Positions 49,932-58,463 of a DNA stretch of 64,000 nucleotides are shown piece by piece. The notes below the pieces were generated by a model that was not told the DNA's origin, made no database searches, and saw only the letters and a program-made list of their open reading frames with translations. Numbering within the stretch: the stretch's first letter is position 1; each line of letters begins with the position of its first letter. This DNA is from JAEUHZ01 sp964552795 (GTDB lineage Bacteria; Planctomycetota; UBA1135; GCA-002686595). A program made the position numbers and the translations under genes. The stretch covers positions 82,851 to 146,850 of the forward strand of contig CAZKIO010000004.1 in NCBI GenBank assembly GCA_964552795.1, read 5' to 3'.

Positions 49932-52496
49932 TCAGCCGCCGCAGAACGTGATCTGGAGCGCGTCGCTCAGGTTGAAGCCCGCACCGCCGCCGGCCGGGTT
50001 GCGGTACCAGAACTGGAAGTACCACGTCGCGCCCGCGACGATCGCCGTGCCGTTCAAGTCCAGCGTGTAGGTCGCGTCGCCGAACGAGTTCGTGACGATG
50101 GCCCCGAGTCGCACGGTCGGGCTGCCGATGCAACGGAAGCCGTTGCCGAAGGGCGTGAACGTCTGGTTCTGGCCGTAGTAGTAGATCCCGGTCGTGCCCG
50201 GCGGGCAGTCCAGCGTCAGCAGGTTGAAGTTGTTGACCGATCGCACCTGCGACCCGTACCAGCCGATGCGCGCGCCGGGCCCGACCGAGTTGGGTGCGGT
50301 CGAGCACACGTTCTGCGGCGCAGGACAGGGCACGCCGACCGTCACTCCGGTCACCCACAGCGCGAAGTCGGCCACCGACGAGGGCGCGTTCGTCACCGGG
50401 TCGGTGTTCACGTTGTCGCCGCGCACGCGCACGATCCATCCTCCCGGCATGGGGTTCTGGATCATCACGTTCTCGACCGTGTCCTTGGTGTTCGCCGTGC
50501 CGCCGGAGGTCGACCAGTTGCCGGCCGAGAGGCCGTTGTTCCCGTAGTAGACGGTGCCGGCCGGGTCGGTGACGACGAGCGTCAGGTCGTTCTTGCGGTG
50601 CTGCGAGGAGGACACCGTGCCCATCGCGTCGCGGTAGACGAGCGTCACGCGCAGGTCCGGCTCGCCCGGCGACACGTCGAGGTTGTACGTGACGGTCCCC
50701 AGGTTGGCGACCGGATCGGTCTGGTTGACGAAGAACGTCTTCGTGCGCCGGTCCCACAGGGTCCCCAGGTGCGGATGGCCCCAGCCCTGGTGCGTGCGGG
50801 TCAGGTTGTGCCCGGTTCCCGAGAAGGTCCATTGCCGCGCCGTGTTGATCATCGCGGCCTTCGCCAGCGTGAAGCGCGGGCGAGCTTCGAACACCGTGCC
50901 CGCTCCCGGCGCGTTGCCGAACACGCCCGCGCGCCACATCTCGAAGAACAGGCCGAAGTGGCCGGCGACGGTGGGCGTGGCCGCGCTGGTGCAGCAGAAG
51001 CTCGAGTTGTAGTTGCCGCTGGAGTAGCCCGCGGAGCCGACCTGATCCGTGCACAGGATCCCGTCGTAGAAGAACGCGAGGTCAGGCTTGATGCGGCCGT
51101 CGGCTGCCGGGCCGATGCTGGCGCCGCCCCAGGAGTCGTCGGAGTACGAGCTGTTGTTGCCGTGGTTGATCCCCCCCACCGCGACGATGTTCTTGGCCCA
51201 CGCCTGCGGGCGCGAGGACGTGCTTCCGGCGTTCGACTGCGACTGGCAGATCACGAAGTCGTTGATCGCGATGATGTCGTCCATCTCCGCCGACGTCGTC
51301 GTGTAGGAGGTCGTCAGGGACCCGCCCCAGGAGTTCGACTGCAGCACGCACTGGTACGGCAGGGCCGGGTTGACGAGGCGCGCCGTGTGCGTGTAGCGCG
51401 AGCCGCCCACGAACGAACTGCTCTGCGCCACGACGAGTCTCGACAGGGGCATGACGCCGCGCGCCAGCGGGTTGCCGGCGCCCGAACCGGACACGATGCC
51501 CGAGGTGCACGTGCCGTGGCTGCCGAACGACACCGATCCGTGCACGATGTGGTTGGCGAGATCGGGATGCGTGTACTCGGTGCCGACGTCCATGACCTCG
51601 ACGTTGACTCCGGAGCCGCTGAAGCCGCCGACCGTCTCCAGGTAGTTCGCGCCGCCCAGCACGCGCACGATGTCGAGGTCCGCGCCGTCCGGGCCCCAGG
51701 CGTCGATGAAGCGCACCTCGTCGCGGCCGGCGATGCGCGCCAGCACGGCGGACGTCATGGTCGCTTCGAAGCGGAACCCCTCGGCCGACAGGAAATCGAT
51801 CGTCCCGCCCAGCGCGACGATCGCCTCCGCGACGGCCGACTGCTCCGCCGGGCCGCGCTCGAACACCTGGACGTTGTAGCGCGCGGGCCCGGGCGACGCC
51901 GGATCCAGTCGCATCAGGATCTCGGGATCGACGCGCAGCTCGGGATGCAGCGGCCCGACCCAGCGCACGAAGGGCAGCTCGGCCACGCGCGCGCGGACCT
52001 CGGGCGACATGCGCACGAGGTGCGCGTGATGCTCGAGGAAGTCGAACACCTCGCCGCCCAGCGCGCGGATGGTCCGGCTGTACTCCAGGAGCGGCTGCGT
52101 CAGGTACTGCACGACGTGCACGTTGCCGCCGGCCTCGAAGGCCGATCCGGAGAAGTCGGGGGCGCCCTGCGCGGGGTCGAACGCGCCGCGCCGGAACAGC
52201 AGCTCGTACGAGGTCTCCCGCAGCACGGCGAGCGTGCGGCCGTCGAGGCTGATCGCGTAGTACGGCACTTTGTCCGCGCCCGCGCGCGCCTCGTACCAGG
52301 CCGCCCCCACCGCATCGGAACCCGGCACGCGGAACGCGCGCAACTCCAGGACCGCCGCATCGGTCGTGCGCAGCACGAGGCCGCTCTCGAGCCGGAGCTG
52401 CGCGCCATCGGCGGTCGAGAGCAGATCGACCTGCGCCGACGCGGCCGACACGAGGGCCAGTTGAAGCACGAACGCACGAAGGATCAGTCGACGCAC
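49932..52496 (-). CDS. Exported subtilisin-like serine protease with C-terminal domain of the shared family
   Basis: The 854-residue protein has a signal peptide (RRLILRAFVLQLALVSAASA) and a prodomain-like region (30-270). The S8 triad is Asp303 in VEVMDVGTEYTHPDL, His327 in FGSHGTCTSG and Ser504 in CTSAATPTVAG; the oxyanion Asn is in CQSQSNAGS. A P-domain-like beta region follows (about 590-710), then a C-terminal domain with FGNGFRCIGSPTVRL, FQFWYRNPAG and FNLSDALQITFC, a variant of the Cys-rich domain in other genes here. The start is GTG at 52496 with AGGAGGTCCC. It is secreted and likely degrades extracellular protein. Confidence 0.9.
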   Translation of the reverse strand: MRRLILRAFVLQLALVSAASAQVDLLSTADGAQLRLESGLVLRTTDAAVLELRAFRVPGSDAVGAAWYEARAGADKVPYYAISLDGRTLAVLRETSYELLFRRGAFDPAQGAPDFSGSAFEAGGNVHVVQYLTQPLLEYSRTIRALGGEVFDFLEHHAHLVRMSPEVRARVAELPFVRWVGPLHPELRVDPEILMRLDPASPGPARYNVQVFERGPAEQSAVAEAIVALGGTIDFLSAEGFRFEATMTSAVLARIAGRDEVRFIDAWGPDGADLDIVRVLGGANYLETVGGFSGSGVNVEVMDVGTEYTHPDLANHIVHGSVSFGSHGTCTSGIVSGSGAGNPLARGVMPLSRLVVAQSSSFVGGSRYTHTARLVNPALPYQCVLQSNSWGGSLTTSYTTTSAEMDDIIAINDFVICQSQSNAGSTSSRPQAWAKNIVAVGGINHGNNSSYSDDSWGGASIGPAADGRIKPDLAFFYDGILCTDQVGSAGYSSGNYNSSFCCTSAATPTVAGHFGLFFEMWRAGVFGNAPGAGTVFEARPRFTLAKAAMINTARQWTFSGTGHNLTRTHQGWGHPHLGTLWDRRTKTFFVNQTDPVANLGTVTYNLDVSPGEPDLRVTLVYRDAMGTVSSSQHRKNDLTLVVTDPAGTVYYGNNGLSAGNWSTSGGTANTKDTVENVMIQNPMPGGWIVRVRGDNVNTDPVTNAPSSVADFALWVTGVTVGVPCPAPQNVCSTAPNSVGPGARIGWYGSQVRSVNNFNLLTLDCPPGTTGIYYYGQNQTFTPFGNGFRCIGSPTVRLGAIVTNSFGDATYTLDLNGTAIVAGATWYFQFWYRNPAGGGAGFNLSDALQITFCGG

Positions 52497-52577
52497 GGGA
52501 CCTCCTGGGATACGGATTCTCGACGGATCGAGCTTAGGTCAGGTCACACCCCCCCGCCAGGGCGCCTCGCCGCTACC

Positions 52578-52856
52578 ATGCCGTGCCGCATGAACGACGA
52601 CCGGAACCTCGGCCCTCAGCCGATCGCGCAGGTGCTTCGGCGCCACGGGATCGGCGCGAACGACCTGGTCGCCGCGTCGGGCGAGCAGCTCACCCACAAG
52701 ATGGTCGCGCGAGCCGTCAAGGGCCGGCGGCTCACCGCGAACGCGATGGGCAAGGTCCTGCGCGCGCTGAACCTCCGCGTGGCCGGCGCCTACGCGCCCG
52801 CCGACCTGTTCAACTACGTGCCGGCGCGGGAGGCTGCGCGCGACACGCCGCCGTGA
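52578..52856 (+). CDS. Small helix-turn-helix-like protein
   Basis: Two in-frame ATGs, 52578 and 52590, give 92 or 88 residues. The core IAQVLRRHGIGANDLVAAS followed by GEQLTHKMVARAVKGRRLTA and KVLRALNLRV reads like an XRE-type helix-turn-helix, and similar short proteins with LTHK-x-V-x-RA-KGRRLT are widespread in bacteria (recalled, unverified). It is probably a cytoplasmic DNA- or RNA-binding regulator. It is divergent from the subtilisin gene and followed by a perfect 14-bp hairpin. Confidence 0.75.
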   Translation: MPCRMNDDRNLGPQPIAQVLRRHGIGANDLVAASGEQLTHKMVARAVKGRRLTANAMGKVLRALNLRVAGAYAPADLFNYVPAREAARDTPP

Positions 52857-52861
52857 CGAAC

Positions 52862-52894
52862 GGACCCCGGCGCGCCAGCCGCGCGCCGGGGTCC
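52862..52894 (+). terminator. Perfect 14-bp hairpin after the HTH-like gene
   Basis: GGACCCCGGCGCGC-CAGCC-GCGCGCCGGGGTCC starts 6 bases after the stop. The stem is perfect with a 5-base loop; no T-run follows. It lies between convergent genes, so it may stop transcription from both sides. Confidence 0.5.
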
Positions 52895-52953
52895 ATGACT
52901 GCCGCTGCGGCGGCACGTCCGGACAGCTCCGGACGCACCGCGGTGCCCGGCCC

Positions 52954-53859
52954 TCACAACACCGGGATGAGCACGCCACCCAGGACGTGGATGTTGCCGT
53001 TCCCCGCCTCGATGTCGGCGGCCTCGATGCGCACGCCGTCGACGAACACGTCGTTGCCCACCCGCGTGACGCGCAGCGTCTGGCCGAGCGCGGTGGTCAG
53101 GAGCTGGCCGTCCACGAGCTGGTCGGCGTAGATGCGTCCCGGGACGACGTGGTAGGCCAGGATCCGCTGCAGTCGATCGAGGTTCACCGGCAGCAGCAGC
53201 CGGTTGACCGGGACGGTCGCGAAGGCGGCGTTCGTGGGCGCAAACACCGTGAACGGTCCGGGATCGGAGAGGGCTCCGGCGAGCCCGGCGGCGCCCACGG
53301 CCGTCAGCAGCGTCTCGAAGCCGCCCGCAGCAGCGGCGACCTGCGGAATCGTCTGCAGATTGGGGATCATGACCGCGTCGATGACGTGGATGATCCCGTT
53401 CGAGCAGCGGATGTCGGTCACCGTGATCACGGCGTCCTCGACCCGCGGGATGCCGCCCGCCAGGCTGACGTCGAGTCGCTGGCCGTTGAGCGTCGCGAGA
53501 TAGGGCGAGGCGAGCACCGTGCTCGCGAACTTCCCGCCGTCCACGACGTGATAGAGCAGGATCGAGCTCAGCGTCGGCAGGTTCTGCGGAAGCAGCAGGT
53601 CGCTGACGGTGCCCGGCGGCAGCGCGGCGAAGGCCGCGTCCGTCGGCGCGAACACGGTCAGCCGGTCGGTGCCGGACAGCGCCGCGTCGAGCCCGGTCGC
53701 CTGCAGCGCGGCGACCAGCGTCGTGAAGTTCCCCGCCGCCTGCGCGGTTTCGACGATGTTCAGCGACGGGGGAGCGACCCCGGCATCGGCTCGGGCGCCC
53801 AGGGCACCGAGCACGAGGAACGGGGCGGCGAAACGGATGGAGAGATTGCGGGTGTTCAC
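52954..53859 (-). CDS. Exported protein with two fasciclin (FAS1) domains
   Basis: The 301-residue product has a signal peptide and two FAS1 domains, about residues 33-165 and 168-299. Each has the FAS1 signatures: LTVFAPTDAAFAALP / FTVFAPTNAAFATVP near the start, YHVVDGGKF / YHVVPGRIY in the middle, and a closing GIIHVIDAVMIP / GNIHVLGGVLIP. FAS1 proteins mediate adhesion or polysaccharide binding outside the cell. The start is GTG at 53859 with GAGAGGAAA upstream. Two perfect palindromes lie in the leader. Confidence 0.9.
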   Translation of the reverse strand: MNTRNLSIRFAAPFLVLGALGARADAGVAPPSLNIVETAQAAGNFTTLVAALQATGLDAALSGTDRLTVFAPTDAAFAALPPGTVSDLLLPQNLPTLSSILLYHVVDGGKFASTVLASPYLATLNGQRLDVSLAGGIPRVEDAVITVTDIRCSNGIIHVIDAVMIPNLQTIPQVAAAAGGFETLLTAVGAAGLAGALSDPGPFTVFAPTNAAFATVPVNRLLLPVNLDRLQRILAYHVVPGRIYADQLVDGQLLTTALGQTLRVTRVGNDVFVDGVRIEAADIEAGNGNIHVLGGVLIPVL

Positions 53860-53876
53860 GGGGGTTTCCTCTCTGG

Positions 53877-53893
53877 GGTTCCTGTCAGGAACC
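53877..53893. promoter_or_regulatory. Perfect 17-bp palindrome upstream of the FAS1 gene
   Basis: GGTTCCTG-T-CAGGAACC sits 18-34 bases before the GTG, just upstream of the ribosome binding site. It is a good operator or attenuation-hairpin candidate. Confidence 0.4.
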
Positions 53894-53917
53894 GGGTTTC
53901 CGCCTCTTTCGCACTCC

Positions 53918-53933
53918 GCATCCGGCCGGATGC
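53918..53933. promoter_or_regulatory. Perfect 16-bp palindrome upstream of the FAS1 gene
   Basis: GCATCCGGCCGGATGC lies 59-74 bases before the GTG, about one and a half helical turns beyond the first palindrome. Its sequence differs from the first, so two regulators or a promoter-flanking pair are possible. Confidence 0.35.
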
Positions 53934-53982
53934 AAGCGACCGCAGCATTCGTGACGACTACGGAACGCTTGCCGCGCGCACG

Positions 53983-54014
53983 CCGTCCGCGCGAGCGGGC
54001 GTCACCGCGGACGG
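53983..54014 (-). terminator. 9-bp hairpin downstream of the DinB-YciI gene
   Basis: CCGTCCGCG (53983-53991) pairs with CGCGGACGG (54006-54014) 14 bases after the stop on the minus strand; no T-run. Confidence 0.3.
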
Positions 54015-54027
54015 CCTCGTCGCTGCG

Positions 54028-54807
54028 TCAGCGGCCCGCGTGCCAACCGTCGATGCACGGCTGGCGCCGCGTCGGGTCGAACTCGATCACGCGGAACTCG
54101 GCCACCTTCTCGCGCGCGAACGGATCCGCCGCCAGGAACGCGTCGAGGTCCTCGCGCCGCGCCGCGCGCGCCAGGAGGATTCCGCCGGTGCGCGGGATCT
54201 GCGGTCCGCTGGCGAGCAGGATCCCGGCCGCAAAGCCGCGGTCGAGGTGTTCGCGGTGCTCGACGACGAGCTCCTCGATGCGCTCCAGCGGGACGGGGTA
54301 GTGCAGCACGACGACGAAGTGCCGCGCGGGCCGCAGCAGGGCGTCGCGTTCGCGGCTCCACACCGTGCGGTCCGTCGCGGGCGGCGCGTGCCCCGCGGCG
54401 CGCAGCACGTGCGCGACCTGCGCGCGGTGGTGCGTGCCGTGATTGCCCAGGTGCTGCAGCACGATCGGCAGCGGGTCGCTGCAGGCCTCCCCGCGGCTGT
54501 TCGCGAAGCGCACGTCGCGCGCGAACTCGCCCGGGCCGGCGGCGCGGAGCCAGGCGCGCCAGTCCGCCAGCGCCTGGGCACGCTCGCGTGCGGCGTCCTC
54601 CAGCCCGTGGCCGGGCCAGAACTCCTGCGCGCCGGCGTCCTGCCCGCGGACCCGCAGAAGCCACAGACGCTGCGCGCGCACGAGGTGCGCGAAGATGCGC
54701 ACGGCCTCGGCGGGCGCCCGGGGCAGGGCGCGCAGCGCGCCCTCGATCCGGTCGTTGGCCCAGGCGTCGTACTCCAGGAGCTGCAGCGCGTCGTCGCGGT
54801 CGAACAT
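54028..54807 (-). CDS. DinB-YciI fusion protein
   Basis: The 259-residue cytoplasmic protein joins two domains. Residues 1-155 form a DinB four-helix bundle with YDAWANDRI, HLVRAQRLWLL and HLGNHGTHHRAQ (His metal ligands). Residues about 163-250 match YciI-like proteins: HYPVPLERIEELVVEHREHL, GFAAGILLASGPQIP, DPFAREKVAEFRVIEFDP. DinB proteins often are thiol-dependent metalloenzymes; YciI domains have a dimeric ferredoxin-like fold with a His-Asp pair. The combination suggests a metal-dependent detoxification or dehydrochlorination-type enzyme, unproven. The ATG at 54807 is well supported. It lies 22 bases downstream of the prolyl aminopeptidase gene. Confidence 0.85.
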   Translation of the reverse strand: MFDRDDALQLLEYDAWANDRIEGALRALPRAPAEAVRIFAHLVRAQRLWLLRVRGQDAGAQEFWPGHGLEDAARERAQALADWRAWLRAAGPGEFARDVRFANSRGEACSDPLPIVLQHLGNHGTHHRAQVAHVLRAAGHAPPATDRTVWSRERDALLRPARHFVVVLHYPVPLERIEELVVEHREHLDRGFAAGILLASGPQIPRTGGILLARAARREDLDAFLAADPFAREKVAEFRVIEFDPTRRQPCIDGWHAGR

Positions 54808-54829
54808 GCGGCGCAGGGTAGCGCGCGGA

Positions 54830-55801
54830 TCACAGCCGCGCGAAGCGCGCGGTCTCCTCGATCAGCGCGCTGCGGATGCCGGGCTCGCTCATCGAGTGCC
54901 CGGCGTCGGGCACGACGATCAGCTTCGCCTCGGGCCAGGCGCGGTGCAGGTCCCAGGCCGAGCGCATCGGGCACACCACGTCGTAGCGCCCCTGCACGAT
55001 CACGCCGGGGATCTTGCGGATCTTCTTCACGCCGCGCAGCAACTGGTCGTCGTGCTGGAAGAAGCCCTTGTTGACGAAGTAGTGCGCCTCGATGCGCGCG
55101 AACGCGTCGGCGAACTTCCCGCCGCCGAACTTCTTCACCAGCTCGGGGTCGACCGCCAGCTTGCTGGTGCTGGCCTCCCAGATCGACCAGGCGCGCGCGG
55201 CCTCCAGTCGCACGCGCTTGTTCCGGCTCGTCAGGCGCTTGTAGTAGGCACGCATCAGGTCCTTGCGCTCGCGCGGCGGGATCGGCGCGAGGTAGCCCTC
55301 CCAGGCGTCCGGGAACAGGTGCGAGGCGCCCTCCTGGTAGAACCACTCGAGCTCGCTGCGCCGCAGCATGAAGATGCCGCGCAGCGCCAGCGCCTTGCAG
55401 CGACCGGGATGCGTCTGTGCGTAGGCCAGCGCCAGCGTGCTGCCCCAGCTTCCGCCGAACACGACCCAGCGCTCGATGTCCAGGTGCTCGCGCAGCTTCT
55501 CGATGTCGGCAACGAGGTCCCAGGTCGTGTTCTCGCGCAGCTCGGAGAACGGCCTGCTCTTGCCGCAGCCGCGCTGGTCGGCGAGCACGATGCGCCAGAC
55601 CCTGGGATCGAAGTAGCGCCGGTGCACCGGATCGATGCCGCCGCCGGGGCCGCCGTGCAGGAACACGAGCGGCTTGCCGCGGGGATTGCCGCATTCCTCG
55701 AAGTGGATCGTGTGCAGCTTCGAGACGCGCAGCTTGCCCGTGCGGAAGGGCTTCGTCTCGGGGAAGAGTTCGCGCAGCTTGTGCCGGGTGCGGGCTTTCA
55801 T
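54830..55801 (-). CDS. pip: Proline iminopeptidase (prolyl aminopeptidase)
   Basis: The 323-residue alpha/beta hydrolase removes N-terminal proline from peptides. Diagnostic motifs are LVFLHGGPGGG (oxyanion), DQRGCGKSRP, the nucleophile elbow GGSWGS with Ser118, GRYDVVCP (catalytic Asp) and PDAGHSM (catalytic His). The Glu-rich substrate-binding region and the length match bacterial Pip. It is cytoplasmic. The ATG at 55801 gives MKARTRHKLRELFPETKPF, close to the usual N-terminus. It is followed at 22 bases by the DinB-YciI gene in the same direction, likely one transcript. Confidence 0.93.
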   Translation of the reverse strand: MKARTRHKLRELFPETKPFRTGKLRVSKLHTIHFEECGNPRGKPLVFLHGGPGGGIDPVHRRYFDPRVWRIVLADQRGCGKSRPFSELRENTTWDLVADIEKLREHLDIERWVVFGGSWGSTLALAYAQTHPGRCKALALRGIFMLRRSELEWFYQEGASHLFPDAWEGYLAPIPPRERKDLMRAYYKRLTSRNKRVRLEAARAWSIWEASTSKLAVDPELVKKFGGGKFADAFARIEAHYFVNKGFFQHDDQLLRGVKKIRKIPGVIVQGRYDVVCPMRSAWDLHRAWPEAKLIVVPDAGHSMSEPGIRSALIEETARFARL

Positions 55802-55847
55802 GCGCGGATCCTAGCCGGCCGGACCGTCTGACCGCGTCTCCCTGCCG

Positions 55848-56603
55848 TCAGCCGCCCGAGGCAACAGCCTGTCCACGGCCCGACCGGAGGTCGGCGTACG
55901 TGCGCAACCGGTAGCCGAAGTGCCGCAGCGTCGGCTCGAACCGCTCGAACACGCCGTTCATCTCGGCCACGTCCTCCTCCGAGAGGCTGTCCCACTGGCG
56001 CTGGTTCATGTCGCTGACGGCCGCGTCGCGCTCGTGGACCCGCAGCGTGCCCGCCGGATCGAGCGATCCCAGCTCGGGAACGAGCTTCAGCAGGGCGTCG
56101 GCGGCGCCGCGCGGGTCGGCGGTGAACCGCTCGTAGGTCAGGAAGTGCGCGCGCGGGAGCCGCTGGTTCTGGACCTGGTGCGCGACCCGCGCGCACCACT
56201 GCTCGGCGAGCTGCGCGATCGGAACGTCCGGCGTCCAGCGCCTGCGGTGGCCCTCGCACGCCGCGTACGGATCGCGGACCATCACCACGAAGCGCGCGTC
56301 CGCGAAGTTCGCGCGCAACGCGTGCGCGCGGACGAGGTGCGGCGGCGACTTCTCCAGGCGGACCGCCGCGCGGGTCCCCCACTCCCGCTCCCAGGCCGCG
56401 CGCACGCGGCTCCAGTCGACCGGCATCAGCGGGTCCCAGCGCTGCTTCGTGCCGAGGATCGGCTTCACCTCCGGCAGCCACTGGCCCTCGAGCTCGAACG
56501 CGGCCACGTTCGGCGACGTCTGGAGGAAGCGCCACAGCGCCGTCGAGCCCGAGCACGGGGGCACCAGGAGAAAGAGGTGGCAAGGGGTCTGCGCTTCGGT
56601 CAT
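55848..56603 (-). CDS. PAPS-dependent sulfotransferase family protein
   Basis: The 251-residue protein has the 5'-phosphosulfate-binding loop LVPPCSGSTALWRFL (about 13-27) and a 3'-phosphate-binding segment FVVMVRDPYAACEGHRRRW, the hallmarks of the sulfotransferase_3 family. It would transfer sulfate from PAPS to a carbohydrate, lipid or peptide. The acceptor cannot be named. The CysQ-like phosphatase at 21369 could remove its by-product PAP. The ATG at 56603 is well placed. It is separated from the Pip gene by 46 bases in the same direction. Confidence 0.85.
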   Translation of the reverse strand: MTEAQTPCHLFLLVPPCSGSTALWRFLQTSPNVAAFELEGQWLPEVKPILGTKQRWDPLMPVDWSRVRAAWEREWGTRAAVRLEKSPPHLVRAHALRANFADARFVVMVRDPYAACEGHRRRWTPDVPIAQLAEQWCARVAHQVQNQRLPRAHFLTYERFTADPRGAADALLKLVPELGSLDPAGTLRVHERDAAVSDMNQRQWDSLSEEDVAEMNGVFERFEPTLRHFGYRLRTYADLRSGRGQAVASGG

Positions 56604-56775
56604 GGATCGATCCGCCGGGACGGGCCGCGGGATGCAGCGTGCGGCGCCCCGGGCTCATCGGACGGAAACCCTTTCCGCTTGAACGCGGGCCCCGGCCGGT
56701 CGCCGGCGCGGTATCGGCCCCGGCGCATCCGTGCGACACTGCAGCGCGATCCAGAACCACGGACGACCAAGCTTC
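56604..56775. promoter_or_regulatory. Divergent intergenic region, sulfotransferase / propeller protein
   Basis: This 172-base gap holds the promoters of two outward-facing genes. It contains several GC-rich imperfect repeats (GGCCCC/CCGGCG) but no clear -35/-10 pair. Confidence 0.35.
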
Positions 56776-58398
56776 ATGACCAACCGCCACATTCTCATCC
56801 TCGCCGCCGCCTGCCTCGTCGTGCCCATCACGCGCGGCCAGACCATCGAGCGGGTCAGCGTCTCCACGGCCGGCGCCCAGGGCGACGGACCGGTGGACCG
56901 CGTGACGCGCGCCGGCGCCGACGGCCGCTTCGTCGTGTTCAGCAGCCTGGCTTCCAACTTCCTGCCCGCGGACGTTCCGGGGACGCGCGACGTGTTCCTG
57001 CGCGACCGCCTGACGGGGACGACGGCGCGGATCGCCGGCGACGCCGCGCCGGTCGACCTGTCGGACGACGGGGCGCGCCTTTCGTTCACGCAGGTCGGCG
57101 GCCTGCTGGGCAGCGCGGTCCCGTTCGCGCACGTGCTGGAGATCGCGACGGGCACCGACCAGCAGCTCACGACCACGGTGCCCAGCGAGGCCGGTCCGTT
57201 CTCCGGCGACGGCCGCTTCGTCGTCTACACGCGCAGCCCCGCGCCGGCCGTGGAGGCGCCGCGCGTGCTCCGGCGCGAGCTGGGTTCGGGAACCGAGACC
57301 CTGGTGTCAGCGACGCCGGGCGGCACGCCGGGGACGGGCACCATCGCGCGCGCGGGAGCGGTGTCGTTCGACGGCTCGATCGTGACGTTCACGAGCGACG
57401 CTCCGGACCTCGTCGCCGGCGACGGCAACGGCAGCACGGACGCGTTCTTCCGCGCCGTCGACTTCTTCTTCGGCGACCGCTACAGCGTCACCGACACGAA
57501 CGGCGAGATCCCGGGCGCGTCCACGGCGGGCGTGTTCACGCCCGACACGCGCTTCCTGCTGTTCGCTTCGGGCGTCGACGGTGTCGTCCAGGGCGACGCC
57601 AACGGGCGGATCGACCTGTTCACCTTCGATCTCTTCTTCTCGGCCACCACGATCGTCAGCCTGACGCACGACGGCCAGTTCGCCGACGGCGACTCGTTCG
57701 TCGCCGGCGCGTGGATCTCGCCCGACGGCGAGCGCATCGTGTTCGCGTCGGCCGCGACGAACCTCGTGCCCGGCGACACGAACGGCAGCATCGACGTGTT
57801 CGAGCGCAACGTGGCGACCGGCACGACGCGCCGGCTGGTCCACGGTCTGGGCGGCGCTGCGCCCGACGCGGACGTCGTGCTGCGCGGGGTCTCCGCCGAC
57901 GGCCGTTTCCTGAGCATCACCAGCGCGGCGACGAACCTCGTCGCGGGCGACACGAACGGCATGGTCGATGCGTTCCTCGTGGACCTCGGTCCGCAGTGCG
58001 CCGTCTCCAGCTTCTGCACGGCGCTGCCGAACTCGACGGGTCGCGCGGCACTGCTGGGTTCGACCGGCATGCCGAGCCTGGCGCTCAACAACTTCGTGCT
58101 GTCGTGCGTCGACCTGCCCGATTCGACGACGTGCGTGTTCTTCCACGGTCCCGCGCGCCAGGATCCGCCGCTGCCGTTCGGCAACGGCCTGCGCTGCGTC
58201 GCGGGCACGCTGGTGCGTCTGGGCACGCTGCAGGCCGGTTCCGGGGCGGTCATCCAGCACCAGGACCTCGCCGCGAGCGCCTACGCCGGCGTGCAGCCCG
58301 GCGACGTCCGCCGCTTCCAGCTCGTGTACCGCGACCTCGCGGCCCAGGGCGCGGGTTTCAACACCTCCGACGGCCTGGAAGTCGCCTTCTGCCCGTAG
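56776..58398 (+). CDS. Exported TolB/WD40-like beta-propeller protein with shared C-terminal domain
   Basis: The 540-residue product has a signal peptide (MTNRHILILAAACLVVPITRG). Residues 22-410 contain propeller repeats of the type GADGRFVVFSSLASNFLPAD, SPDGERIVFASAATNLVPGD and SADGRFLSITSAATNLVAGD, each followed by NGSIDVFERN-like strands, as in TolB/PD40 proteins. The final 125 residues carry the variant Cys domain: FCTALPNSTGRAALL, FGNGLRCVAGTLVRL, FQLVYRDLAAQGAGF and SDGLEVAFC, closest to that of the subtilisin gene. The ATG at 56776 is preferred because it gives the signal peptide. Confidence 0.85.
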   Translation: MTNRHILILAAACLVVPITRGQTIERVSVSTAGAQGDGPVDRVTRAGADGRFVVFSSLASNFLPADVPGTRDVFLRDRLTGTTARIAGDAAPVDLSDDGARLSFTQVGGLLGSAVPFAHVLEIATGTDQQLTTTVPSEAGPFSGDGRFVVYTRSPAPAVEAPRVLRRELGSGTETLVSATPGGTPGTGTIARAGAVSFDGSIVTFTSDAPDLVAGDGNGSTDAFFRAVDFFFGDRYSVTDTNGEIPGASTAGVFTPDTRFLLFASGVDGVVQGDANGRIDLFTFDLFFSATTIVSLTHDGQFADGDSFVAGAWISPDGERIVFASAATNLVPGDTNGSIDVFERNVATGTTRRLVHGLGGAAPDADVVLRGVSADGRFLSITSAATNLVAGDTNGMVDAFLVDLGPQCAVSSFCTALPNSTGRAALLGSTGMPSLALNNFVLSCVDLPDSTTCVFFHGPARQDPPLPFGNGLRCVAGTLVRLGTLQAGSGAVIQHQDLAASAYAGVQPGDVRRFQLVYRDLAAQGAGFNTSDGLEVAFCP

Positions 58399-58463
58399 CG
58401 CGGCCGCGCCGGCGCCGCCGCGCGCGCCGCGCTGCGCTAGGATGGCACCCGGAGGGCCTTCCG

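Noticed and set aside
55920..58463. Long in-frame extension upstream of the parallel beta-helix gene
   Set aside because: It runs antisense through the sulfotransferase gene and out of frame through the TolB-like gene. The ATG at 58464 has a good ribosome binding site and a signal peptide.
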